Of a stretch of DNA of 64,000 nucleotides, positions 9,289-18,505 are shown piece by piece. The DNA comes from CAYQQJ01 sp964419935 (GTDB lineage Bacteria > Pseudomonadota > Gammaproteobacteria > Pseudomonadales > Cellvibrionaceae). Location of the stretch: assembly GCA_964419935.1 (NCBI GenBank), contig CAYQQJ010000014.1, positions 29,238 to 93,237 on the forward strand, given 5' to 3'. The translations under genes were made by a program, and so were the position numbers. A model generated the notes under the pieces. The model was not told where the DNA came from. It did no database searches and saw nothing but the letters and a program-made list of their open reading frames with translations. Positions within the stretch are counted from its first letter, which is position 1. Each line of letters opens with the position of its first letter.

Positions 9289-9741
9289 ATGAACCGGATT
9301 GAAGATTACATTCCCCACAGGGCGCCCATGTTACTGGTAGAGGAGCTGCTCGGGGGCGATGCTACCAGCGTTTCGACGGCGATAACGATTGGCGAAACGT
9401 CTGCCTTCTACGATGAGACGGTGCGAGGTGTGCCGGCGTGGGTTGGCCTGGAGTATATGGCGCAGACTGCGGCCGTCTGGGTGGGTATGGACGACGTCCG
9501 CAACCATCGCCCTGTGCAACTCGGGTTTCTGGTCAGCGCCCGGCAGTATCGGGCTCATCAACCGCTATTTGGTTTGGGGCAGAGATTTATTATCGACGTG
9601 ACACGGCAGTTCGGCGACGAGGCTGTTGTGGTGTTTAGCGGTGTTATTCGCACATCGTCAGGTGAACCTGTTGCCGATGCACATTTCACTGCGTATCGAC
9701 CTGATGATGTGGACAGTTATTTGAGAGGAGAAGTTGGATGA
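9289..9741 (+). CDS. apeP: Hotdog 3-hydroxyacyl-ACP dehydratase, ApeP-like
   Basis: A 150-residue FabZ/FabA-like dehydratase. The N-terminal IPHRAPMLLVEE contains the active-site His (H10), and GLEYMAQTAAVW carries the partner acid (E55) on the central helix. It would remove water from the growing 3-hydroxyacyl chain during polyene synthesis. In E. coli the active dehydratase is a heterodimer of ApeP with ApeI; a second dehydratase is not in this window and should lie upstream. The stop overlaps the start of the ketoreductase gene (ATGATG). Confidence 0.85.
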   Translation: MNRIEDYIPHRAPMLLVEELLGGDATSVSTAITIGETSAFYDETVRGVPAWVGLEYMAQTAAVWVGMDDVRNHRPVQLGFLVSARQYRAHQPLFGLGQRFIIDVTRQFGDEAVVVFSGVIRTSSGEPVADAHFTAYRPDDVDSYLRGEVG

Positions 9742-10463
9742 TGCGGCGCATTTTAGTCACTGGCTCCAGCCGTGGTATAGGCAAGGCCATTGCGCTGCGT
9801 CTGGCGGCTCAGGGTTACGACCTGGTGATTCATTGCCGGAGCAAGCGCGAAGAAGCCGAAGCCGTGGCGGCCGAGATTTACGCACTGGGGCAAAAAAGCG
9901 GGATACTGCAATTTGACGTGGCCGATCGGGAAGCTGCACGAGCAGCCATTACGGCGGATATCGAAAGCAACGGCGCCTACTACGGTGTTGTGTGCAACGC
10001 TGGCATCACGCGGGATAATGCGTTCCCGGCGATGACCGATGACGAATGGGATTCCGTTATCCACACCAACCTGGACGGCTTCTATAATGTGCTCAAGCCC
10101 GCGGTGATGCCTATGGTGCGGGCACGCCAGGGCGGGCGCATAGTGGCGCTGTCCTCCATAGCCGGTGTCGCTGGCAATCGTGGTCAGGTCAACTATAGTG
10201 CCACTAAGGCGGGCTTGATTGGTGCTACCAAGTCCCTGGCGCTGGAGCTGGGCAAGCGCCGAATTACCGTTAACTGTGTAGCACCGGGCATTATTGAGAC
10301 CGACATGATTGATGAAGTTTTTGCCACAGAAGCCAAGAAAATGATCCCTCTGCGCCGCTTCGGTACTGCGGACGAAGTCGCCAGCCTGGTGAATTTCCTG
10401 ATGGGTGATGAGGCCGCCTACATCACCCGACAAGTGATCTCCGTTAACGGTGGGATGCTCTGA
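9738..10463 (+). CDS. apeQ: 3-ketoacyl-ACP reductase (FabG-like), ApeQ-like
   Basis: A 241-residue short-chain dehydrogenase/reductase. The NAD(P)-binding motif is VTGSSRGIGKA (residues 7-17) and the catalytic residues are S140, Y153 and K157 (YSATKAG). It reduces the 3-keto group after each condensation, just before the dehydratase encoded upstream acts. It has the full FabG length, ends in the usual ISVNGGML, and overlaps both neighbours (ATGA at 9738; the stop shares a base with the next ATG). Two start codons, 9738 and 9741, are adjacent. Confidence 0.92.
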   Translation: MMRRILVTGSSRGIGKAIALRLAAQGYDLVIHCRSKREEAEAVAAEIYALGQKSGILQFDVADREAARAAITADIESNGAYYGVVCNAGITRDNAFPAMTDDEWDSVIHTNLDGFYNVLKPAVMPMVRARQGGRIVALSSIAGVAGNRGQVNYSATKAGLIGATKSLALELGKRRITVNCVAPGIIETDMIDEVFATEAKKMIPLRRFGTADEVASLVNFLMGDEAAYITRQVISVNGGML

Positions 10464-11686
10464 TGCGCCGGGTGGTAATTACCGGTGTGAACGGGATCAG
10501 TGCGCTGGGGCATGACTGGCCGACGATTCAGGCAAGCCTGCGCGCCGGGCAGAACAAGATTCGCCGAATATCCGAATGGGACGAAATAGAGGGCCTGAAC
10601 ACACGGTTGGGCGCACCTGTTCCGGATTTTGTCACACCGTCGCACTACCCGCGCAAAAAGCTGCGCAGCATGGGGCGGGTCTCGGTCATGTCCGTGCGGG
10701 CGAGTGAAGTGGCCTTGGAACAGGCCGGTCTGCTCGGCAGCGATGAGCTGGTCAATGGCACTGCCGGCGTATCCTACGGCTCCTGCATTGGCACAGGTAC
10801 CGAGGTGCCGGCCTTGACCCGAGTGCTGCGGGACAAGACTACCATCGACCTCAATGCCGCAACCTATCTGAAGACCATGACCCATACGGCCACAGTGAAT
10901 ATCGGCCTTTATTTTGGTATGACGGGCCGTATTATTCCCACGGCGTCGGCCTGCACGTCTGGCAGCCAGGGTATCGGCTACGCTTACGAAGCCATCAAAT
11001 ACGGCATGCAGGACATCATGATTGCCGGCGGTGGTGAGGAATTCTCGGTGATGCCGGTTGCCGTATTCGACACCATGTTCGCCACCAGTATGCGCAATGA
11101 TCAGCCGGAATCGTCACCGCGCCCGTTTGATCGCGATCGGGACGGCCTGGTCATCGGCGAAGGCGCCTGTTCACTCATTCTGGAAGAATACGAACACGCC
11201 AAGGCCCGTGGCGCCACGATTCTGGGTGAAATTGTCGGCTTCGGCACGAATTCGGATGGCGCTCATGTGACGGAGCCGGCGTCGGCCACCATGGCTGAAG
11301 CCATGCGTCTGGCAATGCAGGATGCCGGGCTGGCGCCGGAACAAATCGGTTATGTCAACGCCCATGGAACGGCGACCGCCAAGGGCGATATTGCCGAAAG
11401 CCACGCGACGGCTGCGGTCTTGGGTGCCGGCAAGCCCATCAGCTCCCTCAAAAGCTACATCGGCCATACCCTCGGTGCCTGCGGCGCGCTCGAGGCGTGG
11501 CTCACTCTGGAAATGTTGCGCGGTGACTGGTATGCGCCCACCATCAATCTCGACAATGTCGACCCCGCCTGTGCTGAGTTGGATTACATTACCGGCAGCG
11601 GTCGCGATATGCAGCACGAATATGCCATGAGCAACAACTTCGCTTTTGGTGGCGTCAACACCTCGCTGATCATCAAGCGACTGTAA
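10463..11686 (+). CDS. apeR: Beta-ketoacyl-ACP synthase II (FabF-like), ApeR-like
   Basis: A 407-residue condensing enzyme with an intact triad: C164 in TASACTSGSQG, H301 in NAHGTATAKGD and H335 in KSYIGHTLGACG. It is closer to FabF than the upstream synthase is. In the E. coli aryl polyene system ApeR acts as a homodimer that probably makes or elongates the first intermediates. It is the last member of the compact KS-DH-KR-KS block; 63 bases then separate it from a lipoprotein gene. Confidence 0.88.
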   Translation: MRRVVITGVNGISALGHDWPTIQASLRAGQNKIRRISEWDEIEGLNTRLGAPVPDFVTPSHYPRKKLRSMGRVSVMSVRASEVALEQAGLLGSDELVNGTAGVSYGSCIGTGTEVPALTRVLRDKTTIDLNAATYLKTMTHTATVNIGLYFGMTGRIIPTASACTSGSQGIGYAYEAIKYGMQDIMIAGGGEEFSVMPVAVFDTMFATSMRNDQPESSPRPFDRDRDGLVIGEGACSLILEEYEHAKARGATILGEIVGFGTNSDGAHVTEPASATMAEAMRLAMQDAGLAPEQIGYVNAHGTATAKGDIAESHATAAVLGAGKPISSLKSYIGHTLGACGALEAWLTLEMLRGDWYAPTINLDNVDPACAELDYITGSGRDMQHEYAMSNNFAFGGVNTSLIIKRL

Positions 11687-11749
11687 CTCCAACACCGGCA
11701 AACCTCATGTCTGTATATGCCCCGTGTTTGTTAACCAAGGAATCGCAGC

Positions 11750-12505
11750 TTGCGCCACTATCAAAGGACATTTTCACTGGCCGGCTCACTGCTGTTGTGT
11801 GCAGCCCTTTTGCTGCAGGGCTGCGTGGCCAGAGCGCCACTGAAAACACTGAGCTACGCGGCGCCCCAGGCAGCGGTTGTTGATGCTGACCATTCCGACC
11901 GCCGCCTGCTGGTTTTTTTGCGCGGCATCGGCGGCACTGTGGATAATTTTGCCGACTACGGCATGATAGCAGCGGCGCAGACGCGTTATCCGAATCTGGA
12001 CGTCTGGGTGCCGGATACCCATGTTGGCTACTATTATCAACGCAAGCTGCTGACGCGACTGCAACAAGACATTATCATTCCGGCCCAGGAACGCGGTTAC
12101 ACTCGCATCGATTTTGCCGGTGTTTCCCTCGGCGGGTTTGGCAGCCTGTTGTATCTGGAGTGCTGCCAGCAGAATATCAATAATGTGGTTTTGATCTCCC
12201 CCTATTCAGGTGAACCCGAGACTCACGCAAGCATCGCCGAGACAGACGATCTCCGTCATTGGAAGCCACCGGCGGGAACCGAAGATTTTGAATTGGACTT
12301 GTGGTTCTGGATTGGCAACAACCAGCCCTTGTTTGACAGCGGGCGGCTGTGGCTGGGTTATGGCAGTGAGGATACTCTCACCGGGCAGGATCTGCTGGCC
12401 GAACGTTTGCCCGAGAACCGGGTGGTGGTCATCGAGGGAGATCACAGCGACGAGGTCTTCGCAAAAATCTGGTTAGAGTTACTGGATAGAGGGGCGCTGG
12501 ATTAA
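11750..12505 (+). CDS. Lipoprotein alpha/beta hydrolase
   Basis: A 251-residue predicted lipoprotein esterase. The TTG start at 11750 is chosen because it gives a basic N-terminus (RHYQR), a hydrophobic core and a lipobox, LLLQGC (C25), and has AAGG about ten bases upstream. A nucleophile elbow is visible as GVSLGG (S126), and FLRGIGGTVDNF resembles the oxyanion-hole region of alpha/beta hydrolases. EGDHSDEVF near the C-terminus could supply the His. It follows the APE synthases on the same strand, so it may act on the exported product at the membrane, but it is not a standard member of these clusters. Confidence 0.75.
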   Translation: MRHYQRTFSLAGSLLLCAALLLQGCVARAPLKTLSYAAPQAAVVDADHSDRRLLVFLRGIGGTVDNFADYGMIAAAQTRYPNLDVWVPDTHVGYYYQRKLLTRLQQDIIIPAQERGYTRIDFAGVSLGGFGSLLYLECCQQNINNVVLISPYSGEPETHASIAETDDLRHWKPPAGTEDFELDLWFWIGNNQPLFDSGRLWLGYGSEDTLTGQDLLAERLPENRVVVIEGDHSDEVFAKIWLELLDRGALD

Positions 12506-12527
12506 CCGCGCCGGGATAAAGTCACCC

Positions 12528-13397
12528 ATGAACAAGAACGTCTTATTCCAGGATCCTGTAGCACCGGATTGGTCCACTGTTGAATTGCAGGACTCCTGGG
12601 CGGATCAGTTGAACCTGTCGTCCATTGAAGGGTGGCGGGAACTTGTGCGTGCCTTTGGTCGCGAGCGCCGTCAGCCGGTACAACTGCCGCCACAAGACGC
12701 CTTTAACCTCCGCATTCCAAAGTACGTGTTGCAGGAATTCCACAACCTTCCCAACGGAAACTATTCCCGTCGCTTTTCCCGTGGTTACATCACAGGTTTC
12801 GACGTCAGTATGCTCGGTACTGTAGGCAAGGCTCGTGCATGGATTGCGCAACAATTGCGTGATTGCCATGCGGTACTGGACGTGGGCACCGCCGGTGGCA
12901 GAACCGCCGCTGCCATTCGCGCTGTGGGTGTTGCTCAGGTATGGGGAGTTGATCCCTCGCCTTACTTGTTGAAGCACGCTGCCAGTGACCATCCGGACGT
13001 GACATTTTTGCCGGGAATCGCCGAAGCCCTGCCGTTTTCGGCTGAGCGTCTTGATGCCATCGCTATCTGTTTTCTACTGCACGAGATGCCGCCCCGTTAC
13101 ATTGCCAAAGCGTTCAGTGAGTTTATGCGGGTGCTGAAACCGGGAGGAAAGCTGGTGATCGCCGAACCCTCCGAACAACAACTGGCGCCATTTCGTTGGA
13201 AGCAACTGAAAAACCGGAAGGGCTGGAAACAAATGTATTTCAGCTGGTTGGCACACAAAGCCCACGAGCCCTTTTTAGCGGCCTGGCATAAACTCGATAA
13301 ATTATCTGTTGCCAATGAGGCAGGTTTACAGCTGGTTGAACAAATACCCGGCATGCCTATCAACCGCTGGATATTCCAAAAAACCGATGTTAACTAA
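12528..13397 (+). CDS. Class I SAM-dependent methyltransferase
   Basis: A 289-residue protein with a Methyltransf_11-like core. The SAM-binding motif I is VLDVGTAGGR (residues 116-125) and the acidic end of strand 2 is VWGVDPSPYLL. FLLHEMPPRY and LKPGGKLVIAEPS follow as motifs IV to VI. About 90 N-terminal residues precede the core. It lies 22 bases after the hydrolase gene, on the same strand, and may O- or C-methylate the aryl head group. Ring methylation is common in aryl polyenes, so this is a plausible but unproven role. Confidence 0.8.
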   Translation: MNKNVLFQDPVAPDWSTVELQDSWADQLNLSSIEGWRELVRAFGRERRQPVQLPPQDAFNLRIPKYVLQEFHNLPNGNYSRRFSRGYITGFDVSMLGTVGKARAWIAQQLRDCHAVLDVGTAGGRTAAAIRAVGVAQVWGVDPSPYLLKHAASDHPDVTFLPGIAEALPFSAERLDAIAICFLLHEMPPRYIAKAFSEFMRVLKPGGKLVIAEPSEQQLAPFRWKQLKNRKGWKQMYFSWLAHKAHEPFLAAWHKLDKLSVANEAGLQLVEQIPGMPINRWIFQKTDVN

Positions 13398-13428
13398 TAG
13401 CCCATACATACGCATTCCGATTGTATTT

Positions 13429-13450
13429 CTTTTCACTTTTCACTTTTCAC
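13429..13450 (+). repeat. Short tandem repeat, three CTTTTCA units
   Basis: Three perfect copies of the 7-base unit CTTTTCA, plus one extra base, lie in the 88-base gap between the methyltransferase and the flavoprotein genes. The surrounding sequence is AT-rich and has no other clear signal. Confidence 0.8.
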
Positions 13451-13485
13451 TATTTATTGTTTATTCATCACCATGACCCCAAACC

Positions 13486-14661
13486 ATGCAAGCTGATTGC
13501 CTGATTATCGGCGCCGGTGCCGCCGGCCTCATGTGCGCCATTACGGCGGCACAGCGCGGTCGAAAGGTCGTGATTATTGATCATGCCAACAAACCCGGCA
13601 AAAAAATCCTGATGTCCGGCGGCGGCCGCTGTAACTTCACCAACCTTTGGGTAGAGCCAGCCAATTTTTTGTCTGCGAATCCTCACTTCTGCAAATCGGC
13701 CCTTAGCCGCTATACGCAATATGATTTTATTGCCCTCGTGGAAAAGCACGGACTGGCTTTTCACGAGAAAGCGAAGGGCCAATTATTTTGCGACAACAAG
13801 GCGAAAGACCTGCTGAATATCCTGTTGGCAGAATGTGACAGCGCAGGTGTCGCGCTTCATATGGATACCGCAATAAAGACAGTCAAGAAAACTGGCGACG
13901 CGTTCTCGCTGAATACCAGCCGAGGTGAGTACACAGCGCCCTCACTGGTTGTTGCCACTGGCGGTTTATCCATACCCACCATGGGCGCAACCGGTTTCGG
14001 CTATGACATTGCGCGACAGTTTAATTTGAACGTCACTGACCGGGCTGCCGCACTGGTGCCGTTTACACTGAGCCGCAGGGACCTTGCATTCCTTGAAGGC
14101 CTAGCGGGCGTCAGCATGCCGGTGAGTGTTAGCTGTGCCGGTACCACGTTTAATGAGGACATGCTTATCACCCACAAAGGACTGAGCGGCCCGGCGATAC
14201 TGCAAATCTCCAACTACTGGCACCCCGGTAACGCGGTGACCATCGATGTGTTGCCCACGAAAAATCTTGTCGACCTTTGGCAAAGCTGGCGCGACCAGGG
14301 TGTGAAAGCAGAGCTCAAAAATATGCTGGCAGAACACCTACCCAAACGCTTCGTTCAAGCCTGGCTGGACGCACGGGGCGGTAGCAAACCCGTACAACAA
14401 TACACGCCTGAACAAATTGTGGAGCTGGACGAGCAGCTGCATAATTGGCAACTCATTCCCGCCGGCACCGAAGGCTACCGCACTGCGGAAGTGACGCGCG
14501 GCGGTGTGAACACCGACGGTATATCCTCAAAAACCTTCGAGGCCAAAACCGTCCCCGGCCTGTACTTTGTGGGAGAAGTACTGGATGTTACCGGCTGGCT
14601 CGGAGGGTTCAATTTTCAGTGGGCTTGGGCTTCCGGCTATTGTGCGGGGCTGTATGTGTAA
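13486..14661 (+). CDS. YhiN/HI0933-family flavoprotein (BaiN-like)
   Basis: A 391-residue FAD-binding protein. The dinucleotide motif is CLIIGAGAAGLMCA (residues 5-18), then KPGKKILMSGGGRCNFTN, a hallmark of the HI0933/YhiN family, and VVATGGLSIPTMGATGFGYD. The C-terminal GLYFVGEVLDVTGWLGGFN is the second FAD contact. The cellular role of this family is poorly known; some members are annotated as aminoacetone oxidase-like or tRNA-linked. It starts 88 bases after the APE-linked methyltransferase and is probably a separate transcription unit. Confidence 0.88.
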   Translation: MQADCLIIGAGAAGLMCAITAAQRGRKVVIIDHANKPGKKILMSGGGRCNFTNLWVEPANFLSANPHFCKSALSRYTQYDFIALVEKHGLAFHEKAKGQLFCDNKAKDLLNILLAECDSAGVALHMDTAIKTVKKTGDAFSLNTSRGEYTAPSLVVATGGLSIPTMGATGFGYDIARQFNLNVTDRAAALVPFTLSRRDLAFLEGLAGVSMPVSVSCAGTTFNEDMLITHKGLSGPAILQISNYWHPGNAVTIDVLPTKNLVDLWQSWRDQGVKAELKNMLAEHLPKRFVQAWLDARGGSKPVQQYTPEQIVELDEQLHNWQLIPAGTEGYRTAEVTRGGVNTDGISSKTFEAKTVPGLYFVGEVLDVTGWLGGFNFQWAWASGYCAGLYV

Positions 14662-14761
14662 GGTAAGGATGCCAGTCAGCCAGCGAGCCGGGCTACTCAT
14701 GAATCGCCAGTGGTTTTAACGCAGGATTGAGACCAGGAAGAGATCTAAATCTCTTTACTTA

Positions 14762-15643
14762 TCATTTCATGTCTAACATGGCTGCCTCGGGGTTTGGCCC
14801 GTAAAAAAGCTTCATTATCTCGCCGTAATGCTGATTTAGAATTTCATCGTTGCTCCGCTGCAGCCATTCCTCGCTAACAATGTTTTCGAAGACACTCTTT
14901 GGTTCATATTTGACCCGCATGCTGTTTTTGATGATGTCCATTTTGAGGGATGCCACATCAATAAATTCAGTCAAAAGAATATTGTCATTTTTGCTATATG
15001 TGAAAGACACTTCAATAAACGCATTGTCTGTTAATGGTAGGTTAAGAAGAACGGTGAGAACTCCATGGGGAGCTGCTACGTTTGTCTCGATCCATTTTTG
15101 CTGATTAATTACCGGCTCCCGCCATGTAGCATAAAGTGCCTTTCTATTAACGGTAGCAAACCCTGCGTTATAGATATTGAACGGACCGGATTCGGCTTCA
15201 ATTTCTGCATTAATAGCATCGTAGCGTTGATGGAATCGATCATTCAACATTAAAACAAAGTCCATGCGGTCTCTGATATCGTAGGGCCGTGTATGTATAT
15301 GCGTGGCTTTGTTTTCTACAACTCGCTGGACAGAAACATCCATCATCACCGTGCCGAGCGGCCTGCCGAACCACCCGGTCTCTTTGATATCCCACCAGCG
15401 GCGAAGCAAGTTGCCGTACTCGGGGTTGTCGAAATTTGACACATCAGTGATATCCAAGCTTTCTACCATGTCGTGAGCCGGCATGTCCTTACTAAAGTCT
15501 TCCGGCATTGCAAAGTGAAATATGTTGCCGGATAAGCTAACTTGGCGCGGATGAGCTGCTGCCTTTCCTTCGGCCTGAACGGGACTGCTGAAAAGCTGTG
15601 TGATTACCGAGAACATAAAGATCACCAAAATTCGTAGGGTCAT
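14762..15643 (-). CDS. Exported hypothetical protein, candidate immunity partner of the upstream lipase
   Basis: No family is recognised with certainty. The start at 15643 gives a clear signal peptide (MTLRILVIFMFSVIT...) ending near PVQA, so the 293-residue product should be periplasmic or membrane-attached. A GTG at 15691 would add 16 residues and reduce the gap to the lipase gene to nine bases. The mature part opens with VSLSGNIFHFAMPEDFSKDM and has no catalytic motif that I can see. It lies directly downstream of a cytoplasmic-looking lipase gene on the same strand. That matches type VI effector-immunity pairs, where immunity to periplasm-acting lipases is exported. Base composition looks more AT-rich than its neighbours, a possible sign of transfer. 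Confidence 0.6.
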   Translation of the reverse strand: MTLRILVIFMFSVITQLFSSPVQAEGKAAAHPRQVSLSGNIFHFAMPEDFSKDMPAHDMVESLDITDVSNFDNPEYGNLLRRWWDIKETGWFGRPLGTVMMDVSVQRVVENKATHIHTRPYDIRDRMDFVLMLNDRFHQRYDAINAEIEAESGPFNIYNAGFATVNRKALYATWREPVINQQKWIETNVAAPHGVLTVLLNLPLTDNAFIEVSFTYSKNDNILLTEFIDVASLKMDIIKNSMRVKYEPKSVFENIVSEEWLQRSNDEILNQHYGEIMKLFYGPNPEAAMLDMK

Positions 15644-15700
15644 ATTAGCAAAGCCGCTGGGCTTGATTGAAGCAGTGGGCGTTATTATCACAGTGGTTAT

Positions 15701-16915
15701 CTAGGGTAGATAATTCGGTTTCGCCCTGGAGAGCAGGCGATCGACTTTATGGAAGGTTTTCTGCAAGCCATTGCGCCCCTTGCCTGGCCCCGCATCCATG
15801 TGCCTGCGCCAGTCCTTTTGGCTCTGGGCTAACGTGTGAGGACTTTGGAACAGCGACCCGGCCAGAACATGATTGGAATATACAACGGAGCCGATGATTT
15901 TGCGCGGGTTCATTGTATTCATGCCAATGAGATTCGGAACTATGTCATAGTCATTGTGCCGAATCGCCAACACGGTGATGCCTGCACGGTTTAGTAGTGG
16001 CTTGGTTCGCAGGTTGTTGTTTGCATTACCATGGAATACGACACTATGCTTATCCAGCAAGGTGCCTTTGTCTCGACTCCGTGCACCATTGAATGACAAT
16101 TTGTTCAGCGCCCAACTACTATTTCCGTTGAGCAGGTAGCGCACACCTTCCGCGAAGATTACACCGCCCTGGCTGTGCGCAACCCACTGCGTTGTATTTC
16201 CATCATCTTGCGTGTCTTCAAGTACTTTGGCGAAAGCCCGGGTGACAGGAGTCGTGAACCCCATTTTGTCCCGCAAAGATTCCCAGGTATCTCCCACACC
16301 ACCCACGCTTGGGTTGTGGAACAGCGTATATTCCTGAATATTATTGAACTCGTATTCAAGGTGAGCGCCCATTAGCCACGTCGCTTTGGTTAAGTTGTTG
16401 GACTGCCCATTGACTGCAGCATGGGCTGTCGATACCTTCTTTACCTTGGCTGCTATTTTCCAGTCACCTTGACTGCTGCGCTTGACTCTGTATAAAGCCG
16501 CTTGTTCCATTCGATCGCGCTGTCGCTGTAAACGATCAACCGGTTGAATGTTATAGACGAGAACGTCCCCATTTGCGATTCGGTAGTCAGCTCGAAACGC
16601 ATCGTTTTCTATGCTGAAAGTGCTCACACTGCCTTTAAGGATTCTCGCGACCGGAGAGCGCGGCTGCGCACGTAACCCCTTCAACAGAGAATCCAGCATC
16701 GCGTAATTGCCGCCAGTTCTTGCTTCCTGCAAACGAATTTGCTCTGCATAGCCCGTTAAAATTACATTGTAGCCTGCAGTTGCCAGACCATTGTCGGTTT
16801 CACTGACGAACTTGCTCGGTACCTCCAGATTCAGCAGCGCTGCCTGTTTCGGCGAGGTTTGAACATTTCCATACTTGAGTAACAATTCCGTGTGAACATC
16901 TCTAGCTGTATCCAT
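15701..16915 (-). CDS. Alpha/beta-hydrolase lipase-like protein, candidate type VI (Tle-like) effector
   Basis: A 404-residue protein with a serine-hydrolase triad that can be read directly. S248 lies in the elbow WVAHSQGGVIFAEG, D324 in HNDYDIVPN and H349 in VYSNHVLAG. The elbow is AHSQG, not the strict GxSxG. There is no signal peptide, yet the next gene encodes an exported protein. This is the usual layout of an antibacterial phospholipase effector delivered by a type VI apparatus. The N-terminal 170 residues are unlike classical lipases and may be an adaptor region. AAGGA lies seven bases before the ATG. No vgrG, PAAR or tss gene is in the window, so the secretion route is inferred. Confidence 0.6.
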   Translation of the reverse strand: MDTARDVHTELLLKYGNVQTSPKQAALLNLEVPSKFVSETDNGLATAGYNVILTGYAEQIRLQEARTGGNYAMLDSLLKGLRAQPRSPVARILKGSVSTFSIENDAFRADYRIANGDVLVYNIQPVDRLQRQRDRMEQAALYRVKRSSQGDWKIAAKVKKVSTAHAAVNGQSNNLTKATWLMGAHLEYEFNNIQEYTLFHNPSVGGVGDTWESLRDKMGFTTPVTRAFAKVLEDTQDDGNTTQWVAHSQGGVIFAEGVRYLLNGNSSWALNKLSFNGARSRDKGTLLDKHSVVFHGNANNNLRTKPLLNRAGITVLAIRHNDYDIVPNLIGMNTMNPRKIIGSVVYSNHVLAGSLFQSPHTLAQSQKDWRRHMDAGPGKGRNGLQKTFHKVDRLLSRAKPNYLP

Positions 16916-17179
16916 GATGATTCCTTAAATATCCATATTGTCCGTTTTATCATTCCAGTACTGCGGGGGCCCCTCCTGCACATCGGCGGGAAGTGCTTAA
17001 TGGAAATCCTGAGCATTAGGATCGAGAACTTTCGTTTCCATCTTGATTGTTATAAGTTAAGTCGCAGGCATAGAAGCTGCAACGCAATGTTACCACGTCA
17101 GGGCATCTGGCCAAACGTGAATCACATCACAAGAAGGCATGCCGGCTATCCGCTGACACCATGTCACCAGAGAATAACA

Positions 17180-18244
17180 ATGAAGAGTTTGCTGGCAGTT
17201 TTCGTTCTTGGTTTCTCACTCCACGTTGCAGCCGCGGATATTCACGCGTCCTTGACGCGGGCGCTGAATGATATTCGGGTGGAGCATCAGGTTCCGGCCA
17301 TGTCGATTGTGGTGGTGGATGACGGTGAGGTGGTGTATGCAAAGGGATTCGGATTCACTGACGAGAAAAGTACGTTGCCGGCAAATGAACATACGCGTTT
17401 CAGAGTAGCATCTATATCCAAACTGTTTACTGCCCAGGCTGTAATGCAGCTGGTGCAGGCGGGCAAGGTTGAACTGAATGCGCCAGTGGCCACATATTTA
17501 CCCGATGCGTTTGCTGGAAGTGGCATCACTATCCGGCAATTGTTGACCCATACCTCGGGTTTGGAAGATCGGGTTTGGCCGTTGCCTTACACCGCCGGGC
17601 CGAATCAGCAGGCATATTTCGCGAAGGTCATTGAGCAAAATCCGTTGCCGCTTACAGGCGGGAAGTTCGAGTATAGCGACACAGGGTTCAATATTCTGGG
17701 GGCCGTGGTTGAATCCATATCCGGCATGCGATTCCATACCTACGTTGAAAAGTTCATCTTGCGCCCGGCGCAGATGGCCCATAGCGGCTACTATTCCGGG
17801 GAGGCTGGCGTCCAGCCGGACGCCTTGCCTTACCATGGGGGCTCCCCGATACCGGCAGACAAGCAGCGGCCGTTCGACCCGTCGTTCTTCCCTTGTGAAG
17901 GTTTGATAGCGAGCGCGCAGGACCTGGCAACCTGGGCGAGCCGCACCATGGCAATGGATGAGGCGATTCTTTCCAAAGCTGCCTATCAGCAGATGCTGGT
18001 GCCGCAGGTGAAGACGACCTGGGGTGATATCCATATGGGGCTGGGGTGGCAGATCGATAAATCGGAATGGGGGCCTGTCGCCAGACATGCCGGCGAGGTG
18101 CGCGGTTACAGCAGTTTACTGATGACCTATCCCGCTCAGGAATTGGCAGTCGCGATACTCGCCAACGGCAATTCAGCCCCACGTTTCGACATCGCGGAGC
18201 TTGTCACTCGGTTCTTGATGGCTAGTGGGGCTGACGGAGATTAA
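17180..18244 (+). CDS. Exported serine hydrolase, beta-lactamase class C/LACTB family
   Basis: A 354-residue protein. The signal peptide MKSLLAVFVLGFSLHVAAA marks the start at 17180; a longer reading frame upstream lacks any family signal. The SxxK motif is S78-I-S-K81 in RVASISKLF and the second motif is Y165-S-D in FEYSDTGFN. HAGEVRGYSS near the C-terminus stands in for the third motif. Such proteins are periplasmic esterases or D-amino-acid peptidases rather than true beta-lactamases. It is divergent from the lipase gene, separated by about 264 bases. Confidence 0.85.
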   Translation: MKSLLAVFVLGFSLHVAAADIHASLTRALNDIRVEHQVPAMSIVVVDDGEVVYAKGFGFTDEKSTLPANEHTRFRVASISKLFTAQAVMQLVQAGKVELNAPVATYLPDAFAGSGITIRQLLTHTSGLEDRVWPLPYTAGPNQQAYFAKVIEQNPLPLTGGKFEYSDTGFNILGAVVESISGMRFHTYVEKFILRPAQMAHSGYYSGEAGVQPDALPYHGGSPIPADKQRPFDPSFFPCEGLIASAQDLATWASRTMAMDEAILSKAAYQQMLVPQVKTTWGDIHMGLGWQIDKSEWGPVARHAGEVRGYSSLLMTYPAQELAVAILANGNSAPRFDIAELVTRFLMASGADGD

Positions 18245-18505
18245 CGACCATATGGCGACATTTCGACTCCTTTCGACGCATTATGAGCTATCCCGCTGTT
18301 TTTTGTTGCAACATATCGTCGATTGATCGTCTGCCGAACCTGCCTATTCAGTGTTGATATGCCGTCAGTGAGTGACGCCAGACTTCACTCGTCTGGTGCC
18401 ACTGTGCGGCAAACCGCCAAGATGATTTCCCTGCGAACGCGAAAATCTTGCCTATACTCAATCGTAAATCCACATTCATTTCCCCTTCCATAGGTATTTT
18501 CTCAG

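Noticed and set aside
17180..18244. True class C beta-lactamase (antibiotic resistance)
   Set aside because: The second motif is Y-S-D and the third is HAGEVRG rather than KTG. It fits the broad serine esterase/peptidase branch better.
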